Shown: positions 1-8,447, numbered from the stretch's first letter. The stretch is 36,514 bases of DNA from Sphingomonadales bacterium (GCA_027486895.1 JAIXOE010000009.1:1-36514), one strand, 5' to 3'. Notes: generated by a model not told the origin, from the letters alone. Program-made: numbers and translations.

Positions 1-1
1 A

Positions 2-88
2 TATGCTTCGGACGACGCGAAAGAAAAGTTCGTGACCGATTTCATCGCAGCATGGACCAAGGTGATGGACGCAGATCGCTTCCAGTAA
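2..88 (+). CDS. katG: Catalase-peroxidase KatG, C-terminal end (partial)
   Basis: Only the last 28 codons are inside the window, ending in TAA at 86-88. The reading frame gives a tail with DAKEKFV, then AAWTKVM, then DRF, which matches the conserved C-terminus of bifunctional catalase-peroxidases (the E. coli protein ends in a very similar stretch). KatG is a heme enzyme that removes hydrogen peroxide and is the usual OxyR-regulated peroxide defence gene. The catalytic N-terminal half lies outside the window, so only the identity of the tail can be judged. A strong terminator follows 11 bases after the stop. Confidence 0.85.
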   Translation, partial: YASDDAKEKFVTDFIAAWTKVMDADRFQ

Positions 89-99
89 CCAAGTTTAAC

Positions 100-137
100 G
101 GCGACGGCAGGTCATCCTGTCGTCGCCTTATTTTTTT
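100..137 (+). terminator. Rho-independent terminator of katG
   Basis: A 12-bp stem pairs 100-111 (GGCGACGGCAGG) with 116-127 (CCTGTCGTCGCC); all positions pair, one as G-U, around the four-base loop TCAT. It is followed by TTATTTTTTT at 128-137. It sits directly behind the katG stop and isolates the next gene. Confidence 0.9.
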
Positions 138-166
138 ATCGATGAAATTCTAACGGTGAGTCTAGC

Positions 167-544
167 GTGCACTATTTCCCGCAAACGGCGGCCCTTGCCG
201 CGTTTCTGATACTTTTCGCAGTAGCCATGCTGCCGGATCCGGCGACGGCACAGCAAGCACGCCCGGCAGCCTTCGCGGTATGCGCGGGTTGTCATTCGAC
301 ACAGGCGGGCAAGACGGTCTTTGGCCCAAGCCTCGCTGGAATCGGAGGGCGCCGCGCTGGCACGCTTGAGGGATACGCCTACAGCCCAGCACTCAAATCG
401 TCAGGGCTGACATGGAACGCAAAAACACTCGACCGCTGGTTAACCGCGCCCAAGAAAATGGTGCCAGGCACAAAGATGCCCTTCAATGGAATTCAGGACC
501 GTGCGACGCGCAACCAAGTCATCGCCTATTTGCTCAAATTGTAG
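167..544 (+). CDS. Small secreted class I cytochrome c
   Basis: The 125-residue product starts with a hydrophobic signal sequence (residues about 7-28, with a likely cut after ATA or AQA), so it should act in the periplasm. The single heme site is CAGCH at residues 39-43, and M104 in the GTKMPF motif is the likely axial ligand, the pattern of cytochrome c-552/c2-like electron carriers of about 100 mature residues. The GTG start at 167 is supported by GGTGAG at 155-160. The gene follows the katG terminator, so it is transcribed separately. Its redox partner cannot be told from the sequence; an electron-donor role to an oxidase or peroxidase is possible. Confidence 0.9.
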   Translation: MHYFPQTAALAAFLILFAVAMLPDPATAQQARPAAFAVCAGCHSTQAGKTVFGPSLAGIGGRRAGTLEGYAYSPALKSSGLTWNAKTLDRWLTAPKKMVPGTKMPFNGIQDRATRNQVIAYLLKL

Positions 545-570
545 GGCTAGGATCTAGCTGCGCAGGGCGC

Positions 571-1143
571 TTACACCGAGCGTTTGGCTGATAGAAAACC
601 CATGGCGAGTAAGGCCAGAGCAAACGCAATCAGCATATGATAGACATGCCAGCCCATGGATTCATCAAGCCAAGAGGCACGCCGGATGAATACAGCATTG
701 GCAAGCATGATGGCTGAGCCGAGGGTTACAAGCCAGAAATGCCGCGATGAAACCGGACGGAATAGTGATGCGGCAACCGTAATCGCCACAGATAGCAGAA
801 AGAGTGGGCCGAGAAGCGGGTGCGCGAACAGATAGATCGCCCCAGCCACACATAGAATACTCACAAATCTTAAAACTACATCCCGGCCCCGGGCGCGAAA
901 CAGGCACGAAGACAAAACAGCGAGCACACCCGCAAAGCCTAAAAATTGCGAGGCCCCCGAATGCAGAGTGGCAAGCTCCTCCTGTAAACCACCCCCAAAA
1001 CGTACCGCGCCGATAGCGGCGGCTATCCCGAAACACGCCATGGCGGATGCCAATAGACCTTGGCCATTCCGCCAAAGGGCAATGCCCGCAAAGACTGTGA
1101 CAAGGACAATAGCCGCGTCAGACAACGCATAATGGGCGGGCAT
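571..1143 (-). CDS. Multi-pass membrane protein of unknown function
   Basis: The product has 190 residues and is mostly hydrophobic, with about six or seven predicted membrane segments and short charged loops. I do not recognise a family with certainty. ATG at 1143 is chosen as start because it shares its A with the stop codon of the upstream sterol desaturase gene (TGATG), a typical coupling arrangement; a GTG one codon further upstream is possible. The coupling suggests the protein works with the desaturase-like enzyme, perhaps as a membrane partner, but no catalytic motif is visible. Confidence 0.75.
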   Translation of the reverse strand: MPAHYALSDAAIVLVTVFAGIALWRNGQGLLASAMACFGIAAAIGAVRFGGGLQEELATLHSGASQFLGFAGVLAVLSSCLFRARGRDVVLRFVSILCVAGAIYLFAHPLLGPLFLLSVAITVAASLFRPVSSRHFWLVTLGSAIMLANAVFIRRASWLDESMGWHVYHMLIAFALALLAMGFLSAKRSV

Positions 1144-2078
1144 CACGCGCTCGTGACGTGCGTTGATGCATCGGCAGGCGGAACCAGACCGGCTTGCCGC
1201 TTGATATCCATCGACATCAACCGCGACCCGTCATGACTCCAACCGGGCGGCGCAAAGATATAGCAAAATCTCTGCCACAAACTCAGTCCGCGCTGGCTGG
1301 CGTCCTTTGCTATACCGACATATTCGTGCGTAAGGATTTTGAACACATTGGAGGTTTCGAGATTTTTGACCAGGCCATAATCAACGGGAACCGCGCGATC
1401 TTCCTCAACAAACGTTCCGAACATACGATCCCAGATGATCAGTGTACCAGCAAAATTAGCGTCGAGATATTCGGGATTACGGCCATGGTGCACCCGGTGA
1501 TGGCTTGGCGTGTTGAATAGATATTCGAACCATCGCGGCAGACGGTCAATCGTTTCGGTATGTAGAAAAAACTGGTAGGTAGCGTTGAGGACGCCGCAAA
1601 AAACCACCAATGCTGGATCAAACCCTAAAAGGATCAGCGGGATTTTCAGCATCATTGTCCCCGTAAAATGCTTCATCCAGCTTTGCCGAAGCGCAATCGG
1701 CATGTTGAAATTGGTCGACGAGTGGTGGACGACATGCATTGCCCAACCCCACCGAACGCGGTGACAAATTCGATGGTGCAAGTAGAAGCGCAGATCGTCG
1801 AGGACGAAGCACAGCAGGAATGACCACCAAGTTACTGGGATGTCGGCAATAGCGAATGGCGCGGCAGCAAACAAAGCAGCAGTCGTAATAATGGCAAAAA
1901 TTGCGTTGACCGGATCGCTTGCCAATCCAAGAAAAATGGAAAGCGCTGAATCCTTGAGTGGCACGCGCCCAGACCGCTTGAAGACGTGAATAGCACTGAG
2001 TTCCAGCAGAGCCCCCGCGGCAAAAGCAGCCAGCGTGATAACAACCCAATTTTGGTTCATAAACTCTTGTGCTGTCAT
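1143..2078 (-). CDS. Sterol desaturase / fatty acid hydroxylase family protein
   Basis: This 311-residue integral membrane protein carries the histidine clusters that bind the di-iron centre in this superfamily: HHRICH, then HVVHHSS, a lone H in FFLHTE, and finally HHRVHHG. Members use O2 to hydroxylate or desaturate lipids, sterols or carotenoids; the exact substrate cannot be read from the sequence. ATG at 2078 is preferred over an upstream alternative because GAGGGATGAT stands just before it. The gene is coupled to the following membrane protein by a TGATG overlap, and is divergent from a LysR regulator that may control it. Confidence 0.9.
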   Translation of the reverse strand: MTAQEFMNQNWVVITLAAFAAGALLELSAIHVFKRSGRVPLKDSALSIFLGLASDPVNAIFAIITTAALFAAAPFAIADIPVTWWSFLLCFVLDDLRFYLHHRICHRVRWGWAMHVVHHSSTNFNMPIALRQSWMKHFTGTMMLKIPLILLGFDPALVVFCGVLNATYQFFLHTETIDRLPRWFEYLFNTPSHHRVHHGRNPEYLDANFAGTLIIWDRMFGTFVEEDRAVPVDYGLVKNLETSNVFKILTHEYVGIAKDASQRGLSLWQRFCYIFAPPGWSHDGSRLMSMDIKRQAGLVPPADASTHVTSA

Positions 2079-2135
2079 ATCATCCCTCGCCCTATTGCCG
2101 TGAGGGATAGCCAAACAAATTTATAATAAAATTGA

Positions 2136-2153
2136 ATAATACGATCATATTAT
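2136..2153. promoter_or_regulatory. AT-rich inverted repeat, candidate LysR operator
   Basis: A perfect inverted repeat ATAATA-N6-TATTAT lies at 2136-2141 and 2148-2153, in the 89-bp gap between the divergent desaturase operon and the LysR gene. LysR regulators usually bind dyad sites in such divergent promoters. The half-sites are AT-only, so chance or promoter elements are a real alternative. Confidence 0.4.
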
Positions 2154-2167
2154 GTAATTATTGGAAC

Positions 2168-3094
2168 ATGAATATCAGCCTCACCAGACTTGCTCGATTC
2201 TTGGCTGTCTACCGCAACAAAAGCTTCAGCCGCGCCGCGAGCGAGCTTGGCATGACGCATTCAGCGCTCTCCAAGTCGCTACAATTGTTGGAACAAGAAC
2301 TTGGTACCGAGTTATTTAGCCGAACCACGCGGAGTATTGTTCCTACAACTGCTGGGAACCGTCTTGCCGACCGAGCTGAAAAATTGTTGGCGATGGCAGA
2401 CCAAATCGGCGAAGAGGTATTAACCGGTACTCGACATATCAGGTTGATTGCCGGGCCAGCGGTGATCGAAGCATCATTAGCGCCTGCGTTAGCCTCATTT
2501 TATAAGGCCTATCCCGATATACGCGTAACGGCCGAGACACTTCCTCTCGACATGGCGGCGGCTCAGCTACGCCAACGCGACGCTGAATTACTGCTTTTTC
2601 ACTCGACCACGGTCAATGCCATTCCCGAAAAGCGGCTATTCCAAATAACGAAGATTATTGACGAAGCATATGTCGCTGTTCTCCGCCAAGACCATCCCGT
2701 TCTTCAAAGCGCTTGTAGCATCGATGAGATGCTTCAATATAAATGGGCTATTCCCGGCTATGGCAAAATTTATCGCTCTGCCATTCCGACAGAAATTGAG
2801 AAAAAATATCGCCGCGCCGGCTTCCCGCATTACCGCGTTCTAAGTCTCGTGACCTGTTTGGCTCTCGTAGCCGAAAGCGATATGATTACATTATTGCCGG
2901 CGTCATTCGCAGCCCGGGAAGCGCGTGCGCTTCAGTTGAAGGTCATCCCCATGCCATTAAGCGACGGGGCCCGTTATGATGTAAGCGCGGTCATCTTTCC
3001 AAACGGCGACCCTGATCCTGCGTTGGATGCGCTAATAAACGCGTTTGCGATTCAGCGGAACACCGCCCTGCTGCGGGACGCAGCTACCCCTTAA
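2168..3094 (+). CDS. LysR-family transcriptional regulator
   Basis: The 308-residue product begins with a winged helix-turn-helix of LysR type: RLARFLAVY, then FSRAASELGMTHSALSKSLQ and LEQELGTELFSR in the first 55 residues. The rest fits a periplasmic-binding-protein-like effector domain. ATG at 2168 is chosen because it starts right before the conserved first helix; a longer form from 2132 would add 12 unlikely residues. It is divergent from the sterol desaturase operon, the classical arrangement for regulator and target. The effector is unknown. Confidence 0.93.
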   Translation: MNISLTRLARFLAVYRNKSFSRAASELGMTHSALSKSLQLLEQELGTELFSRTTRSIVPTTAGNRLADRAEKLLAMADQIGEEVLTGTRHIRLIAGPAVIEASLAPALASFYKAYPDIRVTAETLPLDMAAAQLRQRDAELLLFHSTTVNAIPEKRLFQITKIIDEAYVAVLRQDHPVLQSACSIDEMLQYKWAIPGYGKIYRSAIPTEIEKKYRRAGFPHYRVLSLVTCLALVAESDMITLLPASFAAREARALQLKVIPMPLSDGARYDVSAVIFPNGDPDPALDALINAFAIQRNTALLRDAATP

Positions 3095-3135
3095 TCGAGG
3101 TGATCAAAAACATACTATCTAACGCAGGGTAAAAA

Positions 3136-3225
3136 TGGCGGAGAGATAGGGATTCGAACCCTAGGTACCGTCACCGGCACGCCGCATTTCGAGTGCGGTG
3201 CTTTCGACCACTCAGCCATCTCTCC
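3136..3225 (-). tRNA. tRNA-Ser (anticodon CGA)
   Basis: Read on the minus strand, the 7-bp acceptor stem is GGAGAGA paired with TCTCTCC, followed by discriminator G and an encoded CCA (3136-3138). The anticodon loop is CTCGAAA between the stem arms CCGCA and TGCGG, giving anticodon CGA for serine UCG codons. A long variable arm and the TTCGAAT T-loop complete a class II tRNA of 90 bases. Confidence 0.97.
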
Positions 3226-3357
3226 GCAAATCATTAGGACTGGTCGTTGCCGGTAAACCGGCGCGTCCCAATGACAGAGCGGGGCCATTAACTGATGTTT
3301 TTCGCTTTGCCAAGACAGAAGGTTGATTTGCGCGCCAGAAGACATGATATTAGCGGG

Positions 3358-3708
3358 ATGACGTTACAAATTCCTTTACCCGAACAAGCTGAAGCTGCAT
3401 TTTCCATCGGTGATGTGGTTCGCCACCGCATTTTCGACTTTCGCGGCGTGGTTTTCGACATTGATCCCGTTTTCGCCAACAGCGATGAATGGTATGAGTC
3501 AATTCCAGAGCCCATTCGGCCGACCAAAAATCAGCCATTTTATCACCTGTTCGCTGAAAATGCGGAAAGCAGCTATATCGCGTATGTCAGCCAGCAGAAC
3601 TTATTGGCTGACCGCGAACAGGGCCCCGTTAGTCACCCTGGCATTGGCGCGGTGTTTGAAGGTTGGGATGGCAACCAGTATCAGTTAAAGCGCTTAATGC
3701 GTCAGTGA
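3358..3708 (+). CDS. hspQ: Heat shock protein HspQ
   Basis: The 116-residue product matches the HspQ/YccV family: FSIGDVVRHRIFDFRGVVFDIDP near the start is the conserved hemimethylated-DNA-binding-like fold signature, followed by QPFYHLFAE and SYIAYVSQQNL. HspQ is a small cytoplasmic heat-shock protein; in enteric bacteria it enhances Lon protease specificity. ATG at 3358 fits the family length (about 105-115 residues), although the nearby GCGGG is too close for an ideal ribosome site; an upstream ATG at 3295 in the same frame would add 21 residues. The 3' end overlaps the convergent cytochrome gene by 7 bases. Confidence 0.9.
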   Translation: MTLQIPLPEQAEAAFSIGDVVRHRIFDFRGVVFDIDPVFANSDEWYESIPEPIRPTKNQPFYHLFAENAESSYIAYVSQQNLLADREQGPVSHPGIGAVFEGWDGNQYQLKRLMRQ

Positions 3709-4718
3709 GTGCGTGACGGCATTGCGGCTATCCATTCCCGCAACAATTCGACGCCTTCTTTATGAACAGTTGAACGCCCAAGTTCGGGCATCGCGATACC
3801 GGGGTCTGTGCTTTCCATCCGCTTAATCAGGATAGATTGGTCGGGCTGGCCTGGCGCGATGATGAAATCAAGATCGCCACTTGCCCTGCCCGCTGCAACT
3901 GGCCTTTTGCCGATCCCAAGAGCAGCGGCGCCGTTCGCAGAACCATCCAGAAACAAACCGCTATTGCTGGCCGAACCATTGGCTGCATGGCAGTGACCGC
4001 AATTCACCTTCAGATATTGACGCGCCCTATCGTCCAATGAACCGGTGCGTTTGTCATTCCATTTCGGATATGGCGGAAGTTTCGTTAGTGAGGGCGCGCC
4101 CTTAATGATGGCCTGTGCGTCCGCTGGTCGCAAAAATTCCATATTTTGCCACACTGGTCCTATCGGCATGATATTTCCTGCCGCCGAATGACATTGCTTG
4201 CATTGGTTCTTGTTCGGCACGCTATAATTTACGGACACATCATTGCCACCATGGGCAAAAGTGACAGGCACCCGCGTGCCACCAACACGCAAATCTGCAT
4301 CCTCACCATTGGCGCGCCACACATAGGGCAAGGCAACCCAGCCCTGCGCTTGGTGCAACAATATGCGTGTCTCGATAACATTGAGCCCGCCAGATTGCGC
4401 AGGATAGCCAAAGCTTTTGATAAGCGCCGTACCCACCGGGAAGATCAACTTACCGTCAGCATCTGCACTAATGTGGGTTCCCGCAGGCATATAAATGAAG
4501 CGTTGTTTTGCAGCATAATCGCTGAACAACGGTGTACGCAGTTCATAAGGTATCAGCCGGGAGGATGGCCGCGCCGCGCTACCGTCAAAGAATCCGAAGG
4601 CCGATAAGGTTGGTGGACTTTGGGCACCGGCGAAGGGGACACCTGCCGGATCACCTGACGCCGCCGAGGTCGCGACCGCCGCTGCGAAAGTGAGCACAAA
4701 CGGCAAAACAAAACGCAT
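3702..4718 (-). CDS. SO2930-family diheme c-type cytochrome (TIGR03806-like)
   Basis: The 338-residue product has a signal peptide (residues 1 to about 20) and two heme attachment sites, CKQCH at 173-177 and CGHCH at 240-244; M310 in AMPEL is a likely axial ligand. The N-terminal 150 residues (PYELRTPLFSDYA, then GTALIKSFGYP) match the family known as HNE_0200/SO2930, which, as I recall it, is habitually encoded beside a parallel beta-helix protein of the TIGR03805 type. That is exactly the arrangement here: the start ATG shares its A with the beta-helix stop (TAATG). The protein should be periplasmic or surface-bound. Its electron partner and physiological role are not known to me. Confidence 0.88.
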   Translation of the reverse strand: MRFVLPFVLTFAAAVATSAASGDPAGVPFAGAQSPPTLSAFGFFDGSAARPSSRLIPYELRTPLFSDYAAKQRFIYMPAGTHISADADGKLIFPVGTALIKSFGYPAQSGGLNVIETRILLHQAQGWVALPYVWRANGEDADLRVGGTRVPVTFAHGGNDVSVNYSVPNKNQCKQCHSAAGNIMPIGPVWQNMEFLRPADAQAIIKGAPSLTKLPPYPKWNDKRTGSLDDRARQYLKVNCGHCHAANGSASNSGLFLDGSANGAAALGIGKRPVAAGRASGDLDFIIAPGQPDQSILIKRMESTDPGIAMPELGRSTVHKEGVELLREWIAAMPSRTH

Positions 4719-5923
4719 TAGCGGACGACAGCTTCCATCGCATCGGGCAGGACAATGGCTGGTAAGCCCGCAGGGCGGGAAGTCGCACGGACAAGCGGTG
4801 CCGGTTGCGCCGTTGCTGTATCCGCGGTGACGTCCTTCAACCCAAGCGATAGCGCTGCGACGTCGTCCTGAATAATAGGCATATATTCCGAACCGCCTGC
4901 GCCGTCCCAGAATATCGCCGGAAAGCTTCCGCCCATAGCTGCAGCGATTTCAGCACCGCCACGGAATTTAGGGTCCCACCCTGCGCGGCTATGCTGGTTG
5001 TCCCAGATGCTCACCTCGCGGGGTAACGGGTCATATTTCGTATCCTGAAAGGGGAAGAGATAACCAACAATCATGATGTTGGTTGTGCCGTTTTCGCCAA
5101 TGACATTGTCAAAGATTTCGACCCTTCGGTTTGCCATAACCATGACGCCCGTTCCGGTCGGGACATTTGCCACGATATTGCCCTTTGGCGCGAAATTCGG
5201 AGTAATGTTATTCACAATGATATTGTCGAATATCCGGACATTGTGCCCGCCCATTTGTGGCAAATTCGGTAAGTCGAACACCAGTACACCGCCAGTGTTG
5301 TGGGTCGCGATATTGTCATGAACATCAGCGTTAAAGCTGTTCTCGATTTCGATGCCTGCGACATTTTCAACTGCAGTGGAATGGCGCACTATTATATTAC
5401 GCGACTGCCCGACATAGATACCCGCATCAGACGCACCACGCACGAATACCGAGTCAATCAGTACATCTTTGCTTTCAACAGGGTATATTCCGTAGGCGCC
5501 GTTTGTCGCCAGCGGTCCGCCAGTCCATTCGACGCGCAGTTTGTGATACACGATGCGATCCGCACCCTTTGACTTGATGCCATCGCCTTTGCTGTTCTCA
5601 ACGGCAAAGTCCCTAAGCACGACATCGTCGGAGGTCACCAATAGTCCCTCGCCAGCGCCTTGCTGACCTGAAAAATCGAGAATGGTTTCTAACCCGCCCT
5701 GCCCTTTTACCGTCACGTTGTTGACATCAAGCGAGAGCCCGTCAGACAGGCTAAAACGACCGGCAGAAAGCTCAACGACATCACCCGGCTCAGCGGCGAT
5801 AAGCGCCTCTTGCAAGCGCTCCTGTGCACCCTCTCCGGGCGAAACGGCGATGGTCTTTGCCAAAGCAGGTTGAATGAGCGCGCAAAATGCAGCGCCAACG
5901 AATAGCAATTCCCTCATCCTCAT
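4718..5923 (-). CDS. Secreted parallel beta-helix domain protein (TIGR03805-like)
   Basis: The 401-residue product has a signal peptide (residues 1-22, cut after ALA) followed by many repeats rich in N, G, V and I, such as VVLRDFAVENSKGDGIK and NVAGIEIENSFNADVHDN, the look of a right-handed parallel beta-helix of the pectate-lyase type. Such folds often bind or cleave polysaccharides, but no lyase active site is evident. ATG at 5923 is used because it opens the signal peptide; a second ATG two codons later is equally possible. It overlaps the downstream diheme cytochrome by one base (TAATG) and follows the racemase gene by 40 bases. Confidence 0.87.
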   Translation of the reverse strand: MRMRELLFVGAAFCALIQPALAKTIAVSPGEGAQERLQEALIAAEPGDVVELSAGRFSLSDGLSLDVNNVTVKGQGGLETILDFSGQQGAGEGLLVTSDDVVLRDFAVENSKGDGIKSKGADRIVYHKLRVEWTGGPLATNGAYGIYPVESKDVLIDSVFVRGASDAGIYVGQSRNIIVRHSTAVENVAGIEIENSFNADVHDNIATHNTGGVLVFDLPNLPQMGGHNVRIFDNIIVNNITPNFAPKGNIVANVPTGTGVMVMANRRVEIFDNVIGENGTTNIMIVGYLFPFQDTKYDPLPREVSIWDNQHSRAGWDPKFRGGAEIAAAMGGSFPAIFWDGAGGSEYMPIIQDDVAALSLGLKDVTADTATAQPAPLVRATSRPAGLPAIVLPDAMEAVVR

Positions 5924-5963
5924 CGGCGCAACATGCCTTAGAGGATGATAATTGCAAGCAGGA

Positions 5964-6662
5964 TTAGGGTTGGGCGCCCAATATCCAGTCAACGCCAGCA
6001 TCCGCGTGGATCTCAGCGCTGTCGTAGATCGGCAAAACATTGGCTTTGGTGTCGATGACCATGCTCAACTCGGTGCACCCCAGCACCACAGCCTTGATAC
6101 CCTCTTGGTCGATTTCGGTAATGAGCGTTTTCAATGTCCGCTCTGAATCCCGCTTCACTATACCGTGCATCAGTTCATCGTATATGATCCGGTCGAGATC
6201 TTTCACGTCGTCCATTTCCGCGGGCAACAGCGATACGCCATGTTGTACCAATCGCTGGCGATACCAATTTTCCGCCATGACATTGGCCGTACCAAGCAAG
6301 GCCGCCGATGGGACGGCGTCTGCCTTCATCTTGGTACCCACCGCGTCCGCAATATGGATGAGCGGGATGGAAACCGCCGCTGCGACCTTGTCGAACACTT
6401 TATGCATGCTGTTTGCACAAATAAGAATGGCGGTCGCGCCTGCCTGCTCCAAACGTTGCGCAGAGGCGGTCAATACTTCTGCGACATGTGCCCAATCCTC
6501 ATCTGTGCTGGCTTTGCCAACATCGCAAAAGTTGAGGCTCTCGATGAGCAAGGGGGCGTTGCACGTACCATTTGTGCGCCGAAGCACCTGTTTGTTGATG
6601 CGGGCGTAATAAAGTTCAGTCGAATACCAGCTCATGCCGCCGATCAGCCCGAGTTTGCGCAT
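5964..6662 (-). CDS. Aspartate/glutamate racemase family protein
   Basis: The 232-residue product starts with KLGLIGGMSWYST, the signature of the aspartate/glutamate/hydantoin racemase family. Both catalytic cysteines are present: C82 in CANSMH and C196 in LGCTEL. These PLP-independent enzymes use the two cysteines as acid and base to interconvert L- and D-amino acids in the cytoplasm. ATG at 6662 is preceded by AGGGGT at a good distance. It is followed by the beta-helix and cytochrome genes on the same strand and preceded by the terminator of the transhydrogenase operon. Whether its substrate is aspartate or another amino acid cannot be told. Confidence 0.92.
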   Translation of the reverse strand: MRKLGLIGGMSWYSTELYYARINKQVLRRTNGTCNAPLLIESLNFCDVGKASTDEDWAHVAEVLTASAQRLEQAGATAILICANSMHKVFDKVAAAVSIPLIHIADAVGTKMKADAVPSAALLGTANVMAENWYRQRLVQHGVSLLPAEMDDVKDLDRIIYDELMHGIVKRDSERTLKTLITEIDQEGIKAVVLGCTELSMVIDTKANVLPIYDSAEIHADAGVDWILGAQP

Positions 6663-6680
6663 AATCACTACCCCTAAGAT

Positions 6681-6714
6681 GAAACAAATACCGCCCCGAG
6701 ATTGCTCAGGGCGG
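6681..6714 (-). terminator. Terminator behind pntB (possibly leaky)
   Basis: On the minus strand a 10-bp stem CCGCCCTGAG (6714-6705) pairs with CTCGGGGCGG (6700-6691), one pair being G-U, around loop CAAT. It is followed by TATTTGTTTC, a rather poor U-tract. It lies between pntB and the racemase gene, leaving only 28 bases before the racemase start. Confidence 0.7.
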
Positions 6715-6742
6715 CCTTTGTTCGTCGATAGCGTGAAGTGAC

Positions 6743-8155
6743 CTAGTGCTGCAAGGCCTTGACGATGTCTTCGCACATCTTCTTCGCATCGGCGAGAAGC
6801 ATCATCGTTTGGTCCATGTAGAACACGTCATTGTCGACGCCGGCGTAGCCTACGCCGCCCATCGAGCGCTTGATGAAGAACACGGTCTTTGCCTTGTCGA
6901 CATCAAAAACGGGCATGCCATAAATCGGCGATGTCTTGTCGGTTTTAGCCGCCGGATTCACAACGTCATTTGCACCAATGATGAATGCGACATCCGTCTG
7001 CGCGAATTCGCTGTTAATATCCTCAAGCTCAAACACCTCATCATAAGGCACCTGCGCTTCGGCCAGCAAAACGTTCATATGGCCTGGCATGCGTCCTGCG
7101 ACCGGGTGAATGGCGTATTTCACCGAAACACCCTGCTTTTTCAGGACATCTGCCATTTCGCGCAAGATATGCTGCGCCTGCGCAACCGCCATACCGTAGC
7201 CGGGGACGATGATTACGCTTTCTGCTTGCTGCATCATATAGGCAGCATCTTCGGCAGATCCACGTTTCCATGGCCGCTGCTCTTTGGCAGGACCACCGGT
7301 AGCGGCTGCTTCGGCACCAAAGCCGCCAGCAATAACGCTGATGAAGCTGCGGTTCATGGCCTTGCACATGATGTACGACAGAATAGCACCTGACGAGCCT
7401 ACAAGCGCGCCAGTGATGATCATCGCTGTGTTATGCAGCGTGAAGCCCATGGCGGCCGCTGCCCAGCCAGAATAACTATTAAGCATCGATACCACGACGG
7501 GCATGTCTGCGCCGCCAATTGGAATGATGAGCAAGAAGCCAATCACGAAAGCCAGCGCCGTAATCGTCCAGAATATCCACGGGCTTTGATCCACCGTGAA
7601 ATAGCCAATGAGGCCGAGGATAGCGGCGAGCGTGCCCAGATTAATCAGATGCCGCATAGGCAGCATAATCGGCGCACCGGACATTTTGCCCGCGAGCTTC
7701 AGGAATGCGATAACCGAGCCGGAGAACGTAATCGCACCGATCGCGATACCAAGGCCCATTTCAACGCGGCTGACGGGGTTAATTAAGCCGTCCGCGCCAT
7801 TGATGCCAAATGCTTCAGGGTTTAGAAACGCCGCGGCAGCAACGAGCACTGCCGCCATGCCGACAAGGCTATGAAAGGCAGCGACCAATTGCGGCATATC
7901 CGTCATCGCAATCTTGCGTGCGGTCACCCAACCTATGCCGCCACCGATGGCTATTGCAGCCAAGATTTCAGGTAGCGATGCGACTTCGTGCGTGATCAAT
8001 GTAGTGACGACAGCAATCAACATTCCGGCCATGCCAAAACGGTTGCCGCGTTGTGACGTCGCCGGCGACGAAAGCCCGCGTAAAGCCAAAATGAAGAATA
8101 CGCCCGATATCAAATAGGCGAGCATAACCCATGCGGGAGGAGCAGCATGTTCCAA
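6743..8155 (-). CDS. pntB: NAD(P) transhydrogenase subunit beta
   Basis: The 470-residue product is the beta subunit of the proton-translocating transhydrogenase. The first half is a run of membrane helices beginning AYLISGVFFILAL. The C-terminal NADP(H)-binding domain shows GYGMAVAQAQH, then GANDVVNPAA and KRSMGGVGYAGVDN. The enzyme couples hydride transfer from NADH to NADP+ to proton entry across the inner membrane. The best start is TTG at 8155: it follows GGAG at a correct distance and the next residues EHAAPPAW match the family N-terminus. It lies one base after the pntAB stop. Confidence 0.95.
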   Translation of the reverse strand: MEHAAPPAWVMLAYLISGVFFILALRGLSSPATSQRGNRFGMAGMLIAVVTTLITHEVASLPEILAAIAIGGGIGWVTARKIAMTDMPQLVAAFHSLVGMAAVLVAAAAFLNPEAFGINGADGLINPVSRVEMGLGIAIGAITFSGSVIAFLKLAGKMSGAPIMLPMRHLINLGTLAAILGLIGYFTVDQSPWIFWTITALAFVIGFLLIIPIGGADMPVVVSMLNSYSGWAAAAMGFTLHNTAMIITGALVGSSGAILSYIMCKAMNRSFISVIAGGFGAEAAATGGPAKEQRPWKRGSAEDAAYMMQQAESVIIVPGYGMAVAQAQHILREMADVLKKQGVSVKYAIHPVAGRMPGHMNVLLAEAQVPYDEVFELEDINSEFAQTDVAFIIGANDVVNPAAKTDKTSPIYGMPVFDVDKAKTVFFIKRSMGGVGYAGVDNDVFYMDQTMMLLADAKKMCEDIVKALQH

Positions 8156-8156
8156 C

Positions 8157-8438
8157 TTAGCGCTCCTTTTTCTTATACATCGCGAGCATACGCGCGGTGA
8201 CCGCAAAGCCGCCGAAGATGTTCACGCTTGCCAGCGCAACTGCGATTAGCCCCAACCATTTTGCGGTCGGTGAACCACCCGCTGCCGACGCAATCAACGC
8301 GCCGACAATGATGACAGATGAAATGGCGTTGGTCACCGCCATCAATGGCGTATGCAGCGCGGGCGTAACCGACCAAACGACATAATAGCCCACGAAACAT
8401 GCCATCACGAAGATGGATAAAATTGAAATGAAGTCCAT
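8157..8438 (-). CDS. pntAB: NAD(P) transhydrogenase alpha subunit, membrane part (alpha-2)
   Basis: The 93-residue product has three membrane segments, with YVVWSVTPALHTPLMAVTNAISS in the middle, the conserved membrane part of the transhydrogenase alpha chain. In many alphaproteobacteria the alpha chain is split into a soluble NAD-binding gene and this small membrane gene, as here. It lies 9 bases behind pntAA and one base before pntB, so all three are co-transcribed. Confidence 0.95.
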   Translation of the reverse strand: MDFISILSIFVMACFVGYYVVWSVTPALHTPLMAVTNAISSVIIVGALIASAAGGSPTAKWLGLIAVALASVNIFGGFAVTARMLAMYKKKER

Positions 8439-8447
8439 GGTGCCCCC

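Noticed and set aside
3249-3262. Inverted repeat GCCGGT-AA-ACCGGC upstream of tRNA-Ser and hspQ
   Set aside because: The loop is only two bases, there is no U-tract, and it lies in the tRNA leader; nothing else supports a function.
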